NCBI GenBank assembly: GCA_902364975.1
Contig: CABJFQ010000001.1
Span: 124,001-188,000 of the forward strand
Source: Coriobacteriaceae bacterium
GTDB lineage: Bacteria; Actinomycetota; Coriobacteriia; Coriobacteriales; Coriobacteriaceae
DNA: 64,000 bases
Reading direction: 5' to 3'
Shown here: positions 8,847 through 17,856 of the stretch, in pieces
Layout: each line of letters begins with the position of its first letter
How positions within the stretch are numbered: position 1 is the first letter of the stretch
Translations under genes and position numbers: made by a program
The notes under the pieces: generated by a model
Seen by the model: the letters and a program-made list of their open reading frames with translations, nothing else
Told to the model about the DNA's origin: nothing
The model's database searches: none

Positions 8847-10906
8847 TACGACCCACCGCCCAGAGCGCCAACCAGCGTGGCGACATCGACGGTGAGCGGG
8901 ATGGAGCCGCCGCCGGGCAGAGGAATCTCCGCAAGCGTGAACACCGTACCGCTGATGGTGCGTTCGACTTGATATTCCAACGCCTCGCAAAGCGCCTTGG
9001 GATCGGTCACGCCCAACGGAATACTTCGCAGTTTGTCTTGCGCTTGAGAGAGACCAGCAATGTCAGACCCCGGGCTCTTAATGACGTTGGCGGAATCAGT
9101 CAGCACCGGCTTTCGCAGGCGCAAGTCGCACGGTTCCAAACCCAGCGCCGCCACGGACGCCGAAACGGTATCGCCGAGCCACGATGCGATGGAGCCCAAC
9201 GCGCCGCTGCCCCCTCCTAGGCCTTTAATCATCTCGTCCATAAGTTCGTCGGCCGAACCTTGGATGTCTCCGTATCCCACAAGCAGCCGTCCCCAGACAT
9301 CCATGACGCCATCGAGTACGCCGGCAACGCCACCCGAGCGTTCCTTCAATGTCGAGAAAAATCGCGAAAGCACGTTGTTTTGCGCCGTCGCCTCATCGGG
9401 CGCCAGCACCGCGGCAGAGATGGCACCACGATCGCCAAGCCTGACTGCCGTGTTAAACGAAGAGTTGAGCTCATCGGGGCTCGAGATGGCACCCGAAACC
9501 GCAAAGGCAACCACGCCGTTGCGACCGGGCGGAGCGATACGCGGACGCTCGCCCGAAAGCGCTTTAATGGCCTGGTCAAACGCATTGCTCGCACGGTCGG
9601 CCTCATCCTCGGTCTGACGCATGAGCTCAAGCTCTTTGTTCCGACATTTGACGTATTCCTCCAAGGCCTTTTTGAACTCGTCGAAGTGATATTCGAAGCC
9701 GTTTTCGATAGAGGTTGAAGGCGCCGCAACAGCACCAAGCGACAAAACGCCAAAATGGCATTTGCTGCATTTATCCTGTCCATCGTAATCGGCAACCGAA
9801 GCAAATCCGCTCGGCGTCCCTTTCTTATAGTTAGGGCAGGTCGTCCCGTAATGCAGATACGCCTTGTCATCGTTCACGCTAGTCGGCCACACCGCATCGG
9901 TATAGAGTTCCGTCGCCCGAACCTCATCAGAGTTGCGCGGCAGCAGCGGAATATAGGAGGAAACCCTGTCTCCGTTCTCGGTTATATGCGCCCGATCGAC
10001 CTCCGCGCTCGCATAGGTATAAAACGCCTTACGCGCCGCAGACTCTGCCTTCATCTCGACACTCGAGCCGTGGGGCTTCTCATTTGTCAGACGCCAATGG
10101 TAGTAGTCCTTCGCGCGATCAAGGGCAACTTGGAGCTCCCACGTAACGCTCGATGAGTAATGCGGATTTTGAACACCGGAGAGATCCGTTAGGCTTTTCG
10201 CACGCTCCCACATGCAAGAACAGCTGCCGACCGAGCCCTTGTCAGACCCACCACAATCCGCCAGCCAAGCACGCTCTTTAGCCTTCGCCGTGTCCTCAGA
10301 AGCCTTCCGCAGCTCCTCGGCCGCACACTCTAAATCATCTGATGTGTCTTTAATGGCATCGGTCGAGATCTCGGACCCCTCGAGCGCAGCGAAGTCAGAC
10401 TCGGATGTCCTGGGCACGGCAAGCGCCGTACCGGTATAGGTCACACTATCGGTATCCTGCGCCGACACCGCCTGCGTGGCACGCGCGGCGATCAGATACG
10501 GCAGAGCCGTCTCGATTTTCTGTAAGCCTTCCGATGCGCTTTTGGCAAACTTGTTGCGCGTTTTAATGATCTCAATCCCGGTGTCGACCATATTGCCGGC
10601 AACCGGCTCGGCACCCGGGATGAGGATGGCGACCAGGCCCGTCCCGATCGTGGCAAACCCCGCCAGCCCCAGACTCAAGATGCTCGCATCAACCACCGTG
10701 GCAGCCGTGTGATAGGACGACACTACGTTGGCACCCGCCAGCGCGCCGCTATCAGCCGCCACCTGGGTATCCCCGGCACGCGACATGCTCCATATTGCCG
10801 CGGTCGACGAAAACAACAATGTGAGCACCACTAGGATGACCACGGCAGAAGAAAGCGTGGTATAGGCGCCGTCTTCGATAAACAGATCGACACCGGCTCG
10901 ACCCAT
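8846..10906 (-). CDS. TadG-like pilus assembly protein
   Basis: This 686-residue protein starts with a short leader, one strong transmembrane helix (SAVVILVVLTLLFSSTAAIW) and the segment DTQVAADSGALAGAN, which is the TadG/TadE-like N-terminal signature. A second hydrophobic stretch (LGLAGFATIGTGLVAILIPGA) follows and then a long Ala/Glu-rich extracellular region with several Cys, including CSKCH and CSCMW. Start choice is uncertain: ATG 10906 has GAGGCGG; ATG 10999 has a better GGAGGGAG site but overlaps the previous gene by 29 bases. TadG-like proteins are thought to anchor or regulate the Flp pilus at the cell surface. Confidence 0.75.
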   Translation of the reverse strand: MGRAGVDLFIEDGAYTTLSSAVVILVVLTLLFSSTAAIWSMSRAGDTQVAADSGALAGANVVSSYHTAATVVDASILSLGLAGFATIGTGLVAILIPGAEPVAGNMVDTGIEIIKTRNKFAKSASEGLQKIETALPYLIAARATQAVSAQDTDSVTYTGTALAVPRTSESDFAALEGSEISTDAIKDTSDDLECAAEELRKASEDTAKAKERAWLADCGGSDKGSVGSCSCMWERAKSLTDLSGVQNPHYSSSVTWELQVALDRAKDYYHWRLTNEKPHGSSVEMKAESAARKAFYTYASAEVDRAHITENGDRVSSYIPLLPRNSDEVRATELYTDAVWPTSVNDDKAYLHYGTTCPNYKKGTPSGFASVADYDGQDKCSKCHFGVLSLGAVAAPSTSIENGFEYHFDEFKKALEEYVKCRNKELELMRQTEDEADRASNAFDQAIKALSGERPRIAPPGRNGVVAFAVSGAISSPDELNSSFNTAVRLGDRGAISAAVLAPDEATAQNNVLSRFFSTLKERSGGVAGVLDGVMDVWGRLLVGYGDIQGSADELMDEMIKGLGGGSGALGSIASWLGDTVSASVAALGLEPCDLRLRKPVLTDSANVIKSPGSDIAGLSQAQDKLRSIPLGVTDPKALCEALEYQVERTISGTVFTLAEIPLPGGGSIPLTVDVATLVGALGGGS

Positions 10907-10970
10907 AAAGCCGCCTCGCTTGCGATGGCAGCTCGGACGGTGCGTCAAAACGCGTCTAGACCAGAAACAC

Positions 10971-11507
10971 TTAATCCCATGCAGCAATCCACGAATCATA
11001 ATCTCCCTCCAGCCATTCGGGACGCGATTGATACGAGACATCGACCTTGAGCTCAACGTAGCCGCCCTCGGCGGTACCACCCATAGCCTGCGCAAACGCA
11101 CCGATCACAGGCAACGGCTTGACCTCGCCGGAAACGGACACGGACGAGACACCACCCGCACCGGCCCGGCCAAGCTCGATATCCCACGACAACGGCCCGC
11201 CGGCATGAAAGATCGAAACGTTGGGCACTGCGGCAAGTCGGCGGCGGGTGAACTCCTTAAGATCGTCGTCCTCCGCCGTCGTCGTGGTCATGAGCCGCGC
11301 GGTCTCGGCGGCGGCAGACTCCATGACCGCGCGCGTATAGAGCAGGCACACCGGTTGCAGTGCGAGAAGGATGAGCGTCAGAAACGTCGGCAGCAAAAAA
11401 GCGGCCTCGACCGTAGACTGCGCCCGGTCCTCGCACGCGATATCAATACAACGCGATGTCCTTAGCGCCCGCAGCGGCGTCGATAACCGACATCGAGGCA
11501 ACGCCAT
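10971..11507 (-). CDS. TadE-like pseudopilin (second copy)
   Basis: The core CEDRAQSTVEAAFLLPTFLTLILLALQPVCLLYT is split as a basic leader, AQSTVE, then a hydrophobic helix, followed by a beta-rich domain of about 120 residues. This is the TadE minor-pilin plan. The start is uncertain: ATG 11507 lies inside the preceding small gene with a GGGCGG site; alternatively an ATT at 11447 overlaps the upstream stop (ATTGA) with AAGGA about 11 bases before. Either start leaves the prepilin cleavage site intact. It lies directly between the small TadE-like gene and the TadG-like gene. Confidence 0.75.
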   Translation of the reverse strand: MALPRCRLSTPLRALRTSRCIDIACEDRAQSTVEAAFLLPTFLTLILLALQPVCLLYTRAVMESAAAETARLMTTTTAEDDDLKEFTRRRLAAVPNVSIFHAGGPLSWDIELGRAGAGGVSSVSVSGEVKPLPVIGAFAQAMGGTAEGGYVELKVDVSYQSRPEWLEGDYDSWIAAWD

Positions 11508-11661
11508 GGGATGCCGCCCGCTCAACCAGCGCCGCCAAGCGCCCATCGGTGCCAGCACGCCAAAGTCCCGCAATCGCCAGCACGATCGATAACAGCGCCA
11601 CCGTGACGATGGCGTATTCCACAGTCGCTTGGGCAACCTCCTCACGCAGAACGCCATGCAT
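11443..11661 (-). CDS. Small TadE-like pseudopilin (first copy)
   Basis: Only 72 residues: MHGVLREEV then AQATVEYAIVTVALLSIVLAIAG and a short tail ending in AGAKDIALY. The leader, Glu at +5 and Tyr at +6 match Flp-type prepilins more closely than the other two TadE-like copies, so it may be a minor pilin. The start at 11661 follows AAAGGAGGGG by 7 bases. It lies between the unknown membrane protein and the second TadE-like gene. Confidence 0.8.
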   Translation of the reverse strand: MHGVLREEVAQATVEYAIVTVALLSIVLAIAGLWRAGTDGRLAALVERAASHGVASMSVIDAAAGAKDIALY

Positions 11662-11662
11662 T

Positions 11663-12226
11663 TCACGACCCCTCCTTTGAGCTTATTGTTTGCGGGACCA
11701 GGCGCACGGCGCGCAGACGACACGAAGCATCGCCAGTATCCGCGGCAACCGTCACCATATCGACCCAGCCGCGTCCGTCGCGCACGATGGCGCCCCACAC
11801 GTTTCCCTTGATGTCGAGATAGCCGCTCAGAGCAAGTTGCGCCGTGGGTACCTCGCGATAGGAACGCAGCACATCCGCCGCCGCTTCGGTCATCGGTCGG
11901 TCCTCGGACCATGCAAGCCGGACCACAATCGCGTTGCCCCCAGGCGAATCCGTCGCAGTGCCAGACCGCTTGTCGAGCGTCCGCAGAAAGGTTTGCGCCG
12001 TGACAGCGACATCCGAATCGTCCGCATCTCGCATCTCATCTTTTTGAGACGCCACCGCCGAATCTGAGCCCAAATCGGAGGCGGTCCCAGGACGCTGCTG
12101 CCGCGCGGCGTTAAGCCCCCAAAGCACCGCCGCTATCGCCACGGTCAGGCAAGCAAACACCAGCAGCACCCCGACGGGGCGCTCGCCCTCTACAGGCTGT
12201 TGATGCCCTCGCTGATAGCGTTCCAT
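11663..12226 (-). CDS. Membrane-anchored protein of the tad operon, unknown function
   Basis: The 187-residue protein has a cytoplasmic N terminus, a transmembrane helix (VGVLLVFACLTVAIAAVLWG, about 18-37) and an extracytoplasmic domain of about 150 residues (IVVRLAWSEDRPMTEAAADVLRSY, WGAIVRDGRGWVDMVTV). I recognise no family. Its position between flp and the TadE-like genes suggests a role in pilus assembly, perhaps in place of TadD or RcpA-like parts, but this is inference. The start at 12226 overlaps flp by 37 bases and has a poor ribosome site, so a later start near 12169 is possible. Confidence 0.6.
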   Translation of the reverse strand: MERYQRGHQQPVEGERPVGVLLVFACLTVAIAAVLWGLNAARQQRPGTASDLGSDSAVASQKDEMRDADDSDVAVTAQTFLRTLDKRSGTATDSPGGNAIVVRLAWSEDRPMTEAAADVLRSYREVPTAQLALSGYLDIKGNVWGAIVRDGRGWVDMVTVAADTGDASCRLRAVRLVPQTISSKEGS

Positions 12227-12423
12227 AGATCTTGGACCTTGCCCTTAAATGCGACGATGGCGATAATCGCGATCACCACGAGCACGCCGACCAAGATGGC
12301 ATACTCGGTGGTACCCTGTGCACTCTCCTCCTGCAATAGTTCCTTGGCGCGCTGACGAACATGTGCCGCCCGGCAAAACGCCCAGCCCTGGACCTTGCCA
12401 GCAGCGTCAGTCATCGTGTTCAT
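12190..12423 (-). CDS. flp: Flp/Fap-type major pilin
   Basis: The 77-residue prepilin has a long basic leader, AQGTTEYAILVGVLVVIAIIAIVAF (cleavage expected between Ala35 and Gln36, Glu at +5, Tyr at +6) and a short tail KGKVQDLWNAISEGINSL. This is the classic Flp pilin form whose mature subunit is a single helix that packs into the tad fibre. A GGGAGG site lies 5 bases before the ATG at 12423. As the only standard Flp gene here, it is probably the structural subunit. Confidence 0.9.
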   Translation of the reverse strand: MNTMTDAAGKVQGWAFCRAAHVRQRAKELLQEESAQGTTEYAILVGVLVVIAIIAIVAFKGKVQDLWNAISEGINSL

Positions 12424-12433
12424 GTATTCCTCC

Positions 12434-13075
12434 CTACATCATCCCGCCTGCTCCCAGCAGCGGGCCCAATATGGACAGAAGCAACGCCGGCAAGATGAGC
12501 GTGCCGGTGGGAATCAGCAGCTTGACGGGTGCACGCTCGATCTCGCGCTCGACCGCGGCGCGATGAGCCGCACGGATCTCGCGACTTTGAGCGGCCAGCG
12601 TCTCGGCAAGTGGGGCACCCAGGGCGAGCGCCTGCCCCACCGTGATGGCAAAGGTCTCGAGCGCTCGCACGTCCAGGTCGCGCGCGGCGGCCAACAACTC
12701 GTCCTCACGCGTGCCCACGCCCACCTGCCACGCCATACAGGCGCGTTCAAGGCGAAGAGCCAGCACTGACCGGCGGTTGGCGCAGAAAATCTCAAGCGCC
12801 GCATCAAACGAAAGACCGGCCGAAAGACCCAAGCGCACAACATCGATCATCTCGGACACTTCGCCGAGCGACACTCGCGCCGGGCCGCCCGCTCCAACCG
12901 CGCCCTTCACTCGCGCGGTCAGAGCATCGACCACCGAGCGACCCGCGGCAGCGACCAGCACCGCCTCGCGCATGCAGGCCCCTGCGATCTTGCGTGCATC
13001 CGCCCGATCCAAACCCGTCGCGACAAATACACTCAGGGCGCACAGGCAAGCCGCAACTGCAACCGGGGCGCTCAT
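12434..13075 (-). CDS. tadC: Tad inner-membrane platform protein TadC
   Basis: A type II secretion F-domain protein of 213 residues: MSAPVAVAACLCALSVF membrane segment, a cytoplasmic helical T2SSF region (VVRLGLSAGLSFDAALE ... FAITVGQALALGAPLAETL) and C-terminal hydrophobic helices (LLIPTGTLILPALLLSILGPLL). With TadB it forms the platform on which the TadA ATPase acts. The ATG at 13075 overlaps the tadB stop (ATGA). It is somewhat shorter than typical TadC because the first membrane region is compact. Confidence 0.87.
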   Translation of the reverse strand: MSAPVAVAACLCALSVFVATGLDRADARKIAGACMREAVLVAAAGRSVVDALTARVKGAVGAGGPARVSLGEVSEMIDVVRLGLSAGLSFDAALEIFCANRRSVLALRLERACMAWQVGVGTREDELLAAARDLDVRALETFAITVGQALALGAPLAETLAAQSREIRAAHRAAVEREIERAPVKLLIPTGTLILPALLLSILGPLLGAGGMM

Positions 13076-13998
13076 AGCTCCACCCGCATAATGCGCCGGA
13101 TAACCACCAGGGCAACGGCGTTGAGGGCAAGACCCAGCACCACAGCGCCCGCGCCGGCAGGCGTCGCAAGACCGCGACGAAAATCTGCCGAAAGCAGCGC
13201 CAACACCGCGCACATGCCCGCCGGCATCGCCGCGACCATATGCGCAGACATGCGAGCCTGCGACGTCTTAACATCCAGGCGGCGCTTGAGCTCAATGCGC
13301 TCCCCCACCATGCTCGACGCCTCGGACAGTAAGTCGGCAAGCGGAGCGCCGGTGCGCTGAGACACCTTAAGCGCCAAGGTCACAAGCGAAAGACCGGGGG
13401 CGTCGATACGCACGAGCAAGTCATCGAGCGCGTCGGTCGCCGAGATGCCGCAATCGATCGCCGCCGCCACCCGCAAAAACTCGGTATGCACTGGCTCTTG
13501 CGCATGAGCGCCCACAAAGCGCATGCCCTGGGCCAGCGAATGTCCCGAGGCAAGCGACATGGAAAGTGCGGTAAACGCCTCGGGCATTGCCTCTTCTGCA
13601 TCGTGTTGCTCGCGCCGGCTCTCAAAGCCATCCCGAGCGGCACCAACGGCAAACGGAGCAACAAGTCCCAAGGCAAATCCGAGGGGCGATAACGACACCA
13701 TCGTTAGTAAAACGCAGCAGACACCGCTCGATAGCAGCAGAAACGCCAAACGTCCCGAAGCATCTTCGATCACGAGGCCAAGGCGATGCGCCGGAGCCAG
13801 CGATGCCCACGAACGGGCGATCTTTTTCAGCAGATCGTTTTCCACCAGCTCACGCGGCAGCTTCTCTGCCACCATCTCGAGCGCCTGACGTGCCAGCTCC
13901 GCCAGCGGTACCTGCGGCACACGAGGTTCCGCCCCGCACGCCGTCGCGACAGAAAGCCCTGCCAAGCCCCCTACGACGAGGGGCACAGTGATCTCCAT
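13072..13998 (-). CDS. tadB: Tad inner-membrane platform protein TadB
   Basis: This 308-residue protein has hydrophobic segments near the N terminus ([16 protein letters not shown]), mid-protein (FLLLSSGVCCVLLTMVSLSPLGFALGLVAPF) and at the C terminus, with a T2SSF domain between (MPEAFTALSMSLASGHSLAQGM ... VTLALKVSQRTGAPLADLL). It pairs with TadC as pilus assembly platform. The ATG at 13998 lies inside the end of tadA and follows AGGAGGTGG closely, so translation is coupled. Confidence 0.88.
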   Translation of the reverse strand: MEITVPLVVGGLAGLSVATACGAEPRVPQVPLAELARQALEMVAEKLPRELVENDLLKKIARSWASLAPAHRLGLVIEDASGRLAFLLLSSGVCCVLLTMVSLSPLGFALGLVAPFAVGAARDGFESRREQHDAEEAMPEAFTALSMSLASGHSLAQGMRFVGAHAQEPVHTEFLRVAAAIDCGISATDALDDLLVRIDAPGLSLVTLALKVSQRTGAPLADLLSEASSMVGERIELKRRLDVKTSQARMSAHMVAAMPAGMCAVLALLSADFRRGLATPAGAGAVVLGLALNAVALVVIRRIMRVEL

Positions 13999-15299
13999 TC
14001 GTCCACCTCCTCTTGTGTGAGCGTCCCCGACCGCAGGCCTTCTGCGATAAACGGCGGCTCGCGGTCAAGCGTCCAGGTGCGCTCGGCGGCATCGAACGTC
14101 ACATAGCGCTCGAGCTCTACGCCACCCGATGCGGCGCGTCGCACCCCCGAATACGAGGAGACGAAACGCCTGCCATCGGCGTGGCGCTCGGACATCACGA
14201 TGCCGTCGAGCGCCATGGCAATCTGCTCCTCGATGAGCTCGCTCGGCAGATCGATGCCATAACGTGCAAGCAACGTCAGACGCACCACGGTCTCCTGTTC
14301 TGAACCCGCATGAAGTGTGGTGAGCGACCCGTCGTGGCCCGTGTTCATGGCCTGCAACATGTCGCAGCACTCGGCACCGCGCACCTCGCCCACCACGATG
14401 CGGTCGGGGCGCATGCGCAGGGCATTAGTTACCAGGTCGCGGATCGTCACCGCGCCTTCACCCTCAATTGAAGCCTCGCGCGCCTCTAGGCGCACCACGT
14501 GCGGATGATGCGCAAACTTGAGCTCGGCAGAGTCCTCGATCGTCACGATGCGCTCGCCGGTGGAAATCTCACATGACAACGCGTTGAGCAGGGTGGTCTT
14601 ACCAGATCCCGTGCCTCCCGCAACCGCCAGGTCCTGTCGCAGCGACACCGCGCACGACAGCAGCTGCGCATACCAAAGCGGCAGCGACCCCAGCCCCACA
14701 AGCTCGTCCAGCGAGCAGATACGGTCCGAGAACTTTCGGATGGTGAGAATCGGTCCGTCAATCGCCACAGGCGGAATCACCGCGTTGACGCGATAACCCG
14801 TTTTGAGGCGGGCGTTGACGATGGGGCTGCGCTCGTCGATACGGCGGCCAAGTGGCGAGATGATGCGGTCGATAAGCACACGGATCTGTTCATCATCCTC
14901 AAATGCATGCTCGATGGGGTACAAGACGCCGCCGCGTTCAAAGAAAGCCGAGCGGCAGCCGTTGATCATGATCTCGGTAACGGTGTCGTCCTCGATGAGC
15001 GGCTGCAACGGCCCCAAGCCCACCACGTCATCCAAAATCTCGTCGATGATGGTTTCGCGCTCGGGCGTCGCGAGATCGGTCGGCTCCTCAACATTGAGCG
15101 CCGCCTCCACCGCAGGACGCAATTCCGAGCGGGCAAGTGCCGGGTCGATATAGGCGCTGATACGCGCCACTTCGTCGTAACCCATGCGGTCCATCACGGC
15201 GCGCTTGGTGCGTCGTTTCACCGCGCGGCGACGCCCCGCATCTACAGGCGCTGCCGCCGCTGCAGCGCCGGCAGCCTTAATCCTCGTTTGCAGGCTCAT
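13971..15299 (-). CDS. tadA: Tad pilus assembly ATPase TadA (CpaF family)
   Basis: A 442-residue secretion ATPase of the PulE/VirB11 superfamily. It shows [11 protein letters not shown] (Walker A), IEDSAEL, the Asp box [15 protein letters not shown] (Walker B region), [11 protein letters not shown] and the N-terminal domain [15 protein letters not shown] typical of CpaF. It powers Flp pilus extension and perhaps retraction at the inner membrane. The ATG overlaps the tadZ stop (ATGA). The Ala-rich N terminus is a local feature. Confidence 0.93.
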   Translation of the reverse strand: MSLQTRIKAAGAAAAAAPVDAGRRRAVKRRTKRAVMDRMGYDEVARISAYIDPALARSELRPAVEAALNVEEPTDLATPERETIIDEILDDVVGLGPLQPLIEDDTVTEIMINGCRSAFFERGGVLYPIEHAFEDDEQIRVLIDRIISPLGRRIDERSPIVNARLKTGYRVNAVIPPVAIDGPILTIRKFSDRICSLDELVGLGSLPLWYAQLLSCAVSLRQDLAVAGGTGSGKTTLLNALSCEISTGERIVTIEDSAELKFAHHPHVVRLEAREASIEGEGAVTIRDLVTNALRMRPDRIVVGEVRGAECCDMLQAMNTGHDGSLTTLHAGSEQETVVRLTLLARYGIDLPSELIEEQIAMALDGIVMSERHADGRRFVSSYSGVRRAASGGVELERYVTFDAAERTWTLDREPPFIAEGLRSGTLTQEEVDEWRSLCPSS

Positions 15300-16945
15300 C
15301 GCTGATCACCCTCGCGCAACCAGGGAAGGCGGATACGCGGGCGTTCGGTACGCGTTGCACGGTCGGCGACCATATCGCCCCAAGGGCCGACGGCGCACCC
15401 CAGTTCCACGAGCATCTCGCGCGTGGCCTCGCGCATGCTAGTCGCAAAAGCACTGGTCTGCCCCACCGCCTCGTCAGCGCGCCCAAACGCCATGAGCGCG
15501 GCGAGATCCTGCCCGCCATCGGCGATACGAATCTTGGAGCTCAACGCACAGGCAATCTCAAAGCGCATGGCGACGTCCTCGTCTGCCCCGCGCGCACCGA
15601 ACCGGTTGAACACGGCGCTCATGCGCGTGCGCGGCACACCTACTCGACTTGCCAGTTCGATGACGCGCGACGCCGATGTCGCGGACGACACCGCCGCATC
15701 GCCAACGACCAGGCAACGGTCGCTCGCCGCCACCGCAGCCGCCACGGCGTCGCCCCAAAAGACCGAGGTATCGATAAAGACCACGTCGGATTCACGACGC
15801 AGAACATCAAGCAGTAGCTCCACCGGACGCGCCATGAGCTCAGCTTGCTCGGGCGCCGCGACGGGACCCCAGAGCGTAACGCCCGGCGCCACGCGCATCG
15901 ATGTGGCTACGATATCCGGCTCGGTGAGCGTGCCCGCCGCCGACGGCTCGATAAGTGCCGCCATATCGCGCGGAGCATCGACGCCTAACAAGTCGTAAAG
16001 GTTTCCAAACATCAGGTCCAGGTCGAGCACGGCGGCACGCAAGCCCAACAGCGACGATGTGTGTGCCATGGTGGCAACGATCGTCGACTTGCCGCAACCG
16101 CCCGAACCCGAAATAGCGCAGATGACCGGAGCTCGATGCGGCGGAGCGGCAGCGTCTGCCGGCGGCATCGGAGGCGGCGGGGCGGGCGTCGGTGGCAGCG
16201 CCCCCGTCTCCCCCGCCGCAACCACACGCTGCGTCCAAGCCGGCATGGCAGCTTGTTCGGTCTGCGAGGCAGGCTCGTTCTGCGCAATCTGCTCATGCTG
16301 CATTAGCGACAACTCGCCGCACCCGGCAAAGCCCTCAACTTCGTCGAGTTCATCCACCAGATTCACGCCGTGCACGTATCCCATATCTACAGCCGGGGAG
16401 TCGCCAGCATGCTGCGCCGGCCCTCCAGCGTCATCGCATACAAGGGGGTTCCGGGGGCGCCGACCATGCTCGGCTTCCGCTTTTCCATAATCATCAACAC
16501 GCGGGCCTCTTGTAGCGCGAGGCGCCCCGGGTTCCCTATCAACAAAAGCATCGGGCTCAATCGTCATGCGCCGATCGGAATCAACCGCTCCCTCGCCCGC
16601 ACGCCCGTTGCCGCATATACTGTGCGCAGCGATGACCTCGGTCGCCCCCGCGCGAAACAGCCCCTCGATATCCGACGGATCGAGCGCTTCTATCAACACG
16701 ACCACGCGACTCACGCGGCCTTCGGCCGTCAGGCGCGCAACAGTCTTGCGCACATCTTCGGTATCAAACAGAGACGCCGCGATGATGGCAGCCCCGCGGC
16801 GCGACGGAAACGCCCGCGCCATGGAAACCAGCCCGTCCAGGTCACCCACGCGAAGCACCTGTGCACCCACATCACGGCCCTCGACTTCCCGCTGCAACAG
16901 CCCGTAATCACCGCACGCGCAGCACGCAAGCCAGATCGCCTTCAT
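15296..16945 (-). CDS. tadZ: Tad pilus localisation ATPase TadZ (CpaE-like)
   Basis: The 549-residue protein has a receiver-like N-terminal part (RVSRVVVLIEALDPSDIEGLFRAGATEVIAAHS), a Pro-rich, probably disordered linker (about residues 240-275) and a C-terminal MinD/ParA ATPase domain with SGSGGCGKSTIVATMAH, AVLDLDLMFGN and VVFIDTSVFWGD. CpaE/TadZ proteins mark the pole or site for pilus assembly. An ATG at 16945 overlapping the cpaB stop (TGATG) with GGAGG 9 bases before is preferred over the GTG three bases earlier. The unusually long linker is the main oddity. Confidence 0.85.
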   Translation of the reverse strand: MKAIWLACCACGDYGLLQREVEGRDVGAQVLRVGDLDGLVSMARAFPSRRGAAIIAASLFDTEDVRKTVARLTAEGRVSRVVVLIEALDPSDIEGLFRAGATEVIAAHSICGNGRAGEGAVDSDRRMTIEPDAFVDREPGAPRATRGPRVDDYGKAEAEHGRRPRNPLVCDDAGGPAQHAGDSPAVDMGYVHGVNLVDELDEVEGFAGCGELSLMQHEQIAQNEPASQTEQAAMPAWTQRVVAAGETGALPPTPAPPPPMPPADAAAPPHRAPVICAISGSGGCGKSTIVATMAHTSSLLGLRAAVLDLDLMFGNLYDLLGVDAPRDMAALIEPSAAGTLTEPDIVATSMRVAPGVTLWGPVAAPEQAELMARPVELLLDVLRRESDVVFIDTSVFWGDAVAAAVAASDRCLVVGDAAVSSATSASRVIELASRVGVPRTRMSAVFNRFGARGADEDVAMRFEIACALSSKIRIADGGQDLAALMAFGRADEAVGQTSAFATSMREATREMLVELGCAVGPWGDMVADRATRTERPRIRLPWLREGDQR

Positions 16946-17604
16946 CACTCGTCGCCTCCGCTCTTTTTGCCGCGCGCCGTGGCGGGAATCGTCAAGCTGA
17001 CTGTTCCCTTGCCCGAGGCTCCCAGCAGTTCCTTGACGTCTTCGGGGTCAGCCGCCAGCGTCACCCATTCGATCTTGCCCTCGCGCGTGGAACCGGAATC
17101 CTCACTGGTATCGATCACGTACGCGCCGCACAGCCGATCGGTTACGCCGTCTTTTTGCACGTACACGTCCACGTAGCTGCCCACGCCCGCAGCACCGCCG
17201 ACCGAGTGCTCGGCATCGACCGCCACCGAAACGGCGACCTTGCCCTTAGGTACCTCGAGCATGTGGCTCTCGGCCTTGGTGTAGACATTGCAGATCACGG
17301 CGTTTTTGGGAATACGCGAAGTCGTCACGTCGCCGCGCACCTGGCGTAGCTCGGTCGCCGCGTCACGCGGCAGCAGACTCGTCAGCCACTCCTGGGTTAT
17401 GACATTGGTCTCATCGAGGGTCTCACCCACATCGATATCGCGCGCCGCGACGCATACCTCGACGCGATCGCCACCGTACTTGGCCAAGGTCTCAGCCTGG
17501 ACCTGTTCGGCTTGCGAGCGGATCGACGAGCCGTAAACCATGCAGAGCAGAGCAGCGAGCACGCCCGCGACCAGACTGATGGCGATGCGCTTGCTCTTGT
17601 TCAC
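16945..17604 (-). CDS. cpaB: Flp pilus assembly protein CpaB (RcpC)
   Basis: The 219-residue product starts with one membrane helix (ISLVAGVLAALLCMVYGSSI) and contains an SAF domain (VEVCVAARDIDVGETLDETNV) plus the RcpC/CpaB domain (GKVAVSVAVDAEHSVGGAAGVGSYVDVYV). In Gram-negatives CpaB works with the secretin; in Gram-positives lacking a secretin it may contact the cell wall. I chose the GTG at 17604, with AGGAG 6 bases upstream. It is the first gene of the tad operon. Confidence 0.87.
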   Translation of the reverse strand: MNKSKRIAISLVAGVLAALLCMVYGSSIRSQAEQVQAETLAKYGGDRVEVCVAARDIDVGETLDETNVITQEWLTSLLPRDAATELRQVRGDVTTSRIPKNAVICNVYTKAESHMLEVPKGKVAVSVAVDAEHSVGGAAGVGSYVDVYVQKDGVTDRLCGAYVIDTSEDSGSTREGKIEWVTLAADPEDVKELLGASGKGTVSLTIPATARGKKSGGDE

Positions 17605-17714
17605 GGCCGCTCCTCTCATGGCAGTGCCGGGCGAATGCCCGTACCACCATTGTCTGGGCGGCCAGAGTGCAAAGCGGCGCAATCGCAATCTTGGTTTTCG
17701 ATGTCAAACCAATC

Positions 17715-17766
17715 GCTGACCAAAAGCTGACCAGCCCGTCAAGCTCGTGGCAAGGTTTTGGTCAGC
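17715..17766. promoter_or_regulatory. Inverted repeat upstream of the tad operon
   Basis: GCTGACCAAAA (17715-17725) and TTTTGGTCAGC (17756-17766) are a perfect 11-base inverted repeat 30 bases apart, with two further GCTGACC/GTCAGC half sites in and beside it. It lies about 110 bases before the cpaB start and after the rsgA terminator, so it is a candidate operator for the pilus genes. Confidence 0.5.
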
Positions 17767-17804
17767 ACGTCAGCAAACTGCATGTTTCGAGGCTTTTCCG
17801 CAGC

Positions 17805-17841
17805 AAAAAAGCTGTCTCCCGAACAGTTGGGAGACGGCTGT
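17805..17841 (-). terminator. Terminator after rsgA
   Basis: On the minus strand AGCCGTCTCCC pairs with GGGAGACAGCT, followed by six T. It lies 15 bases past the rsgA stop and isolates it from the tad operon. Confidence 0.85.
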
Positions 17842-17856
17842 CATAGGAAAAATCAA

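Noticed and set aside
17605..17856. Extra small gene between cpaB and rsgA
   Set aside because: No frame with a ribosome site; the gap is filled by a terminator and an inverted repeat.
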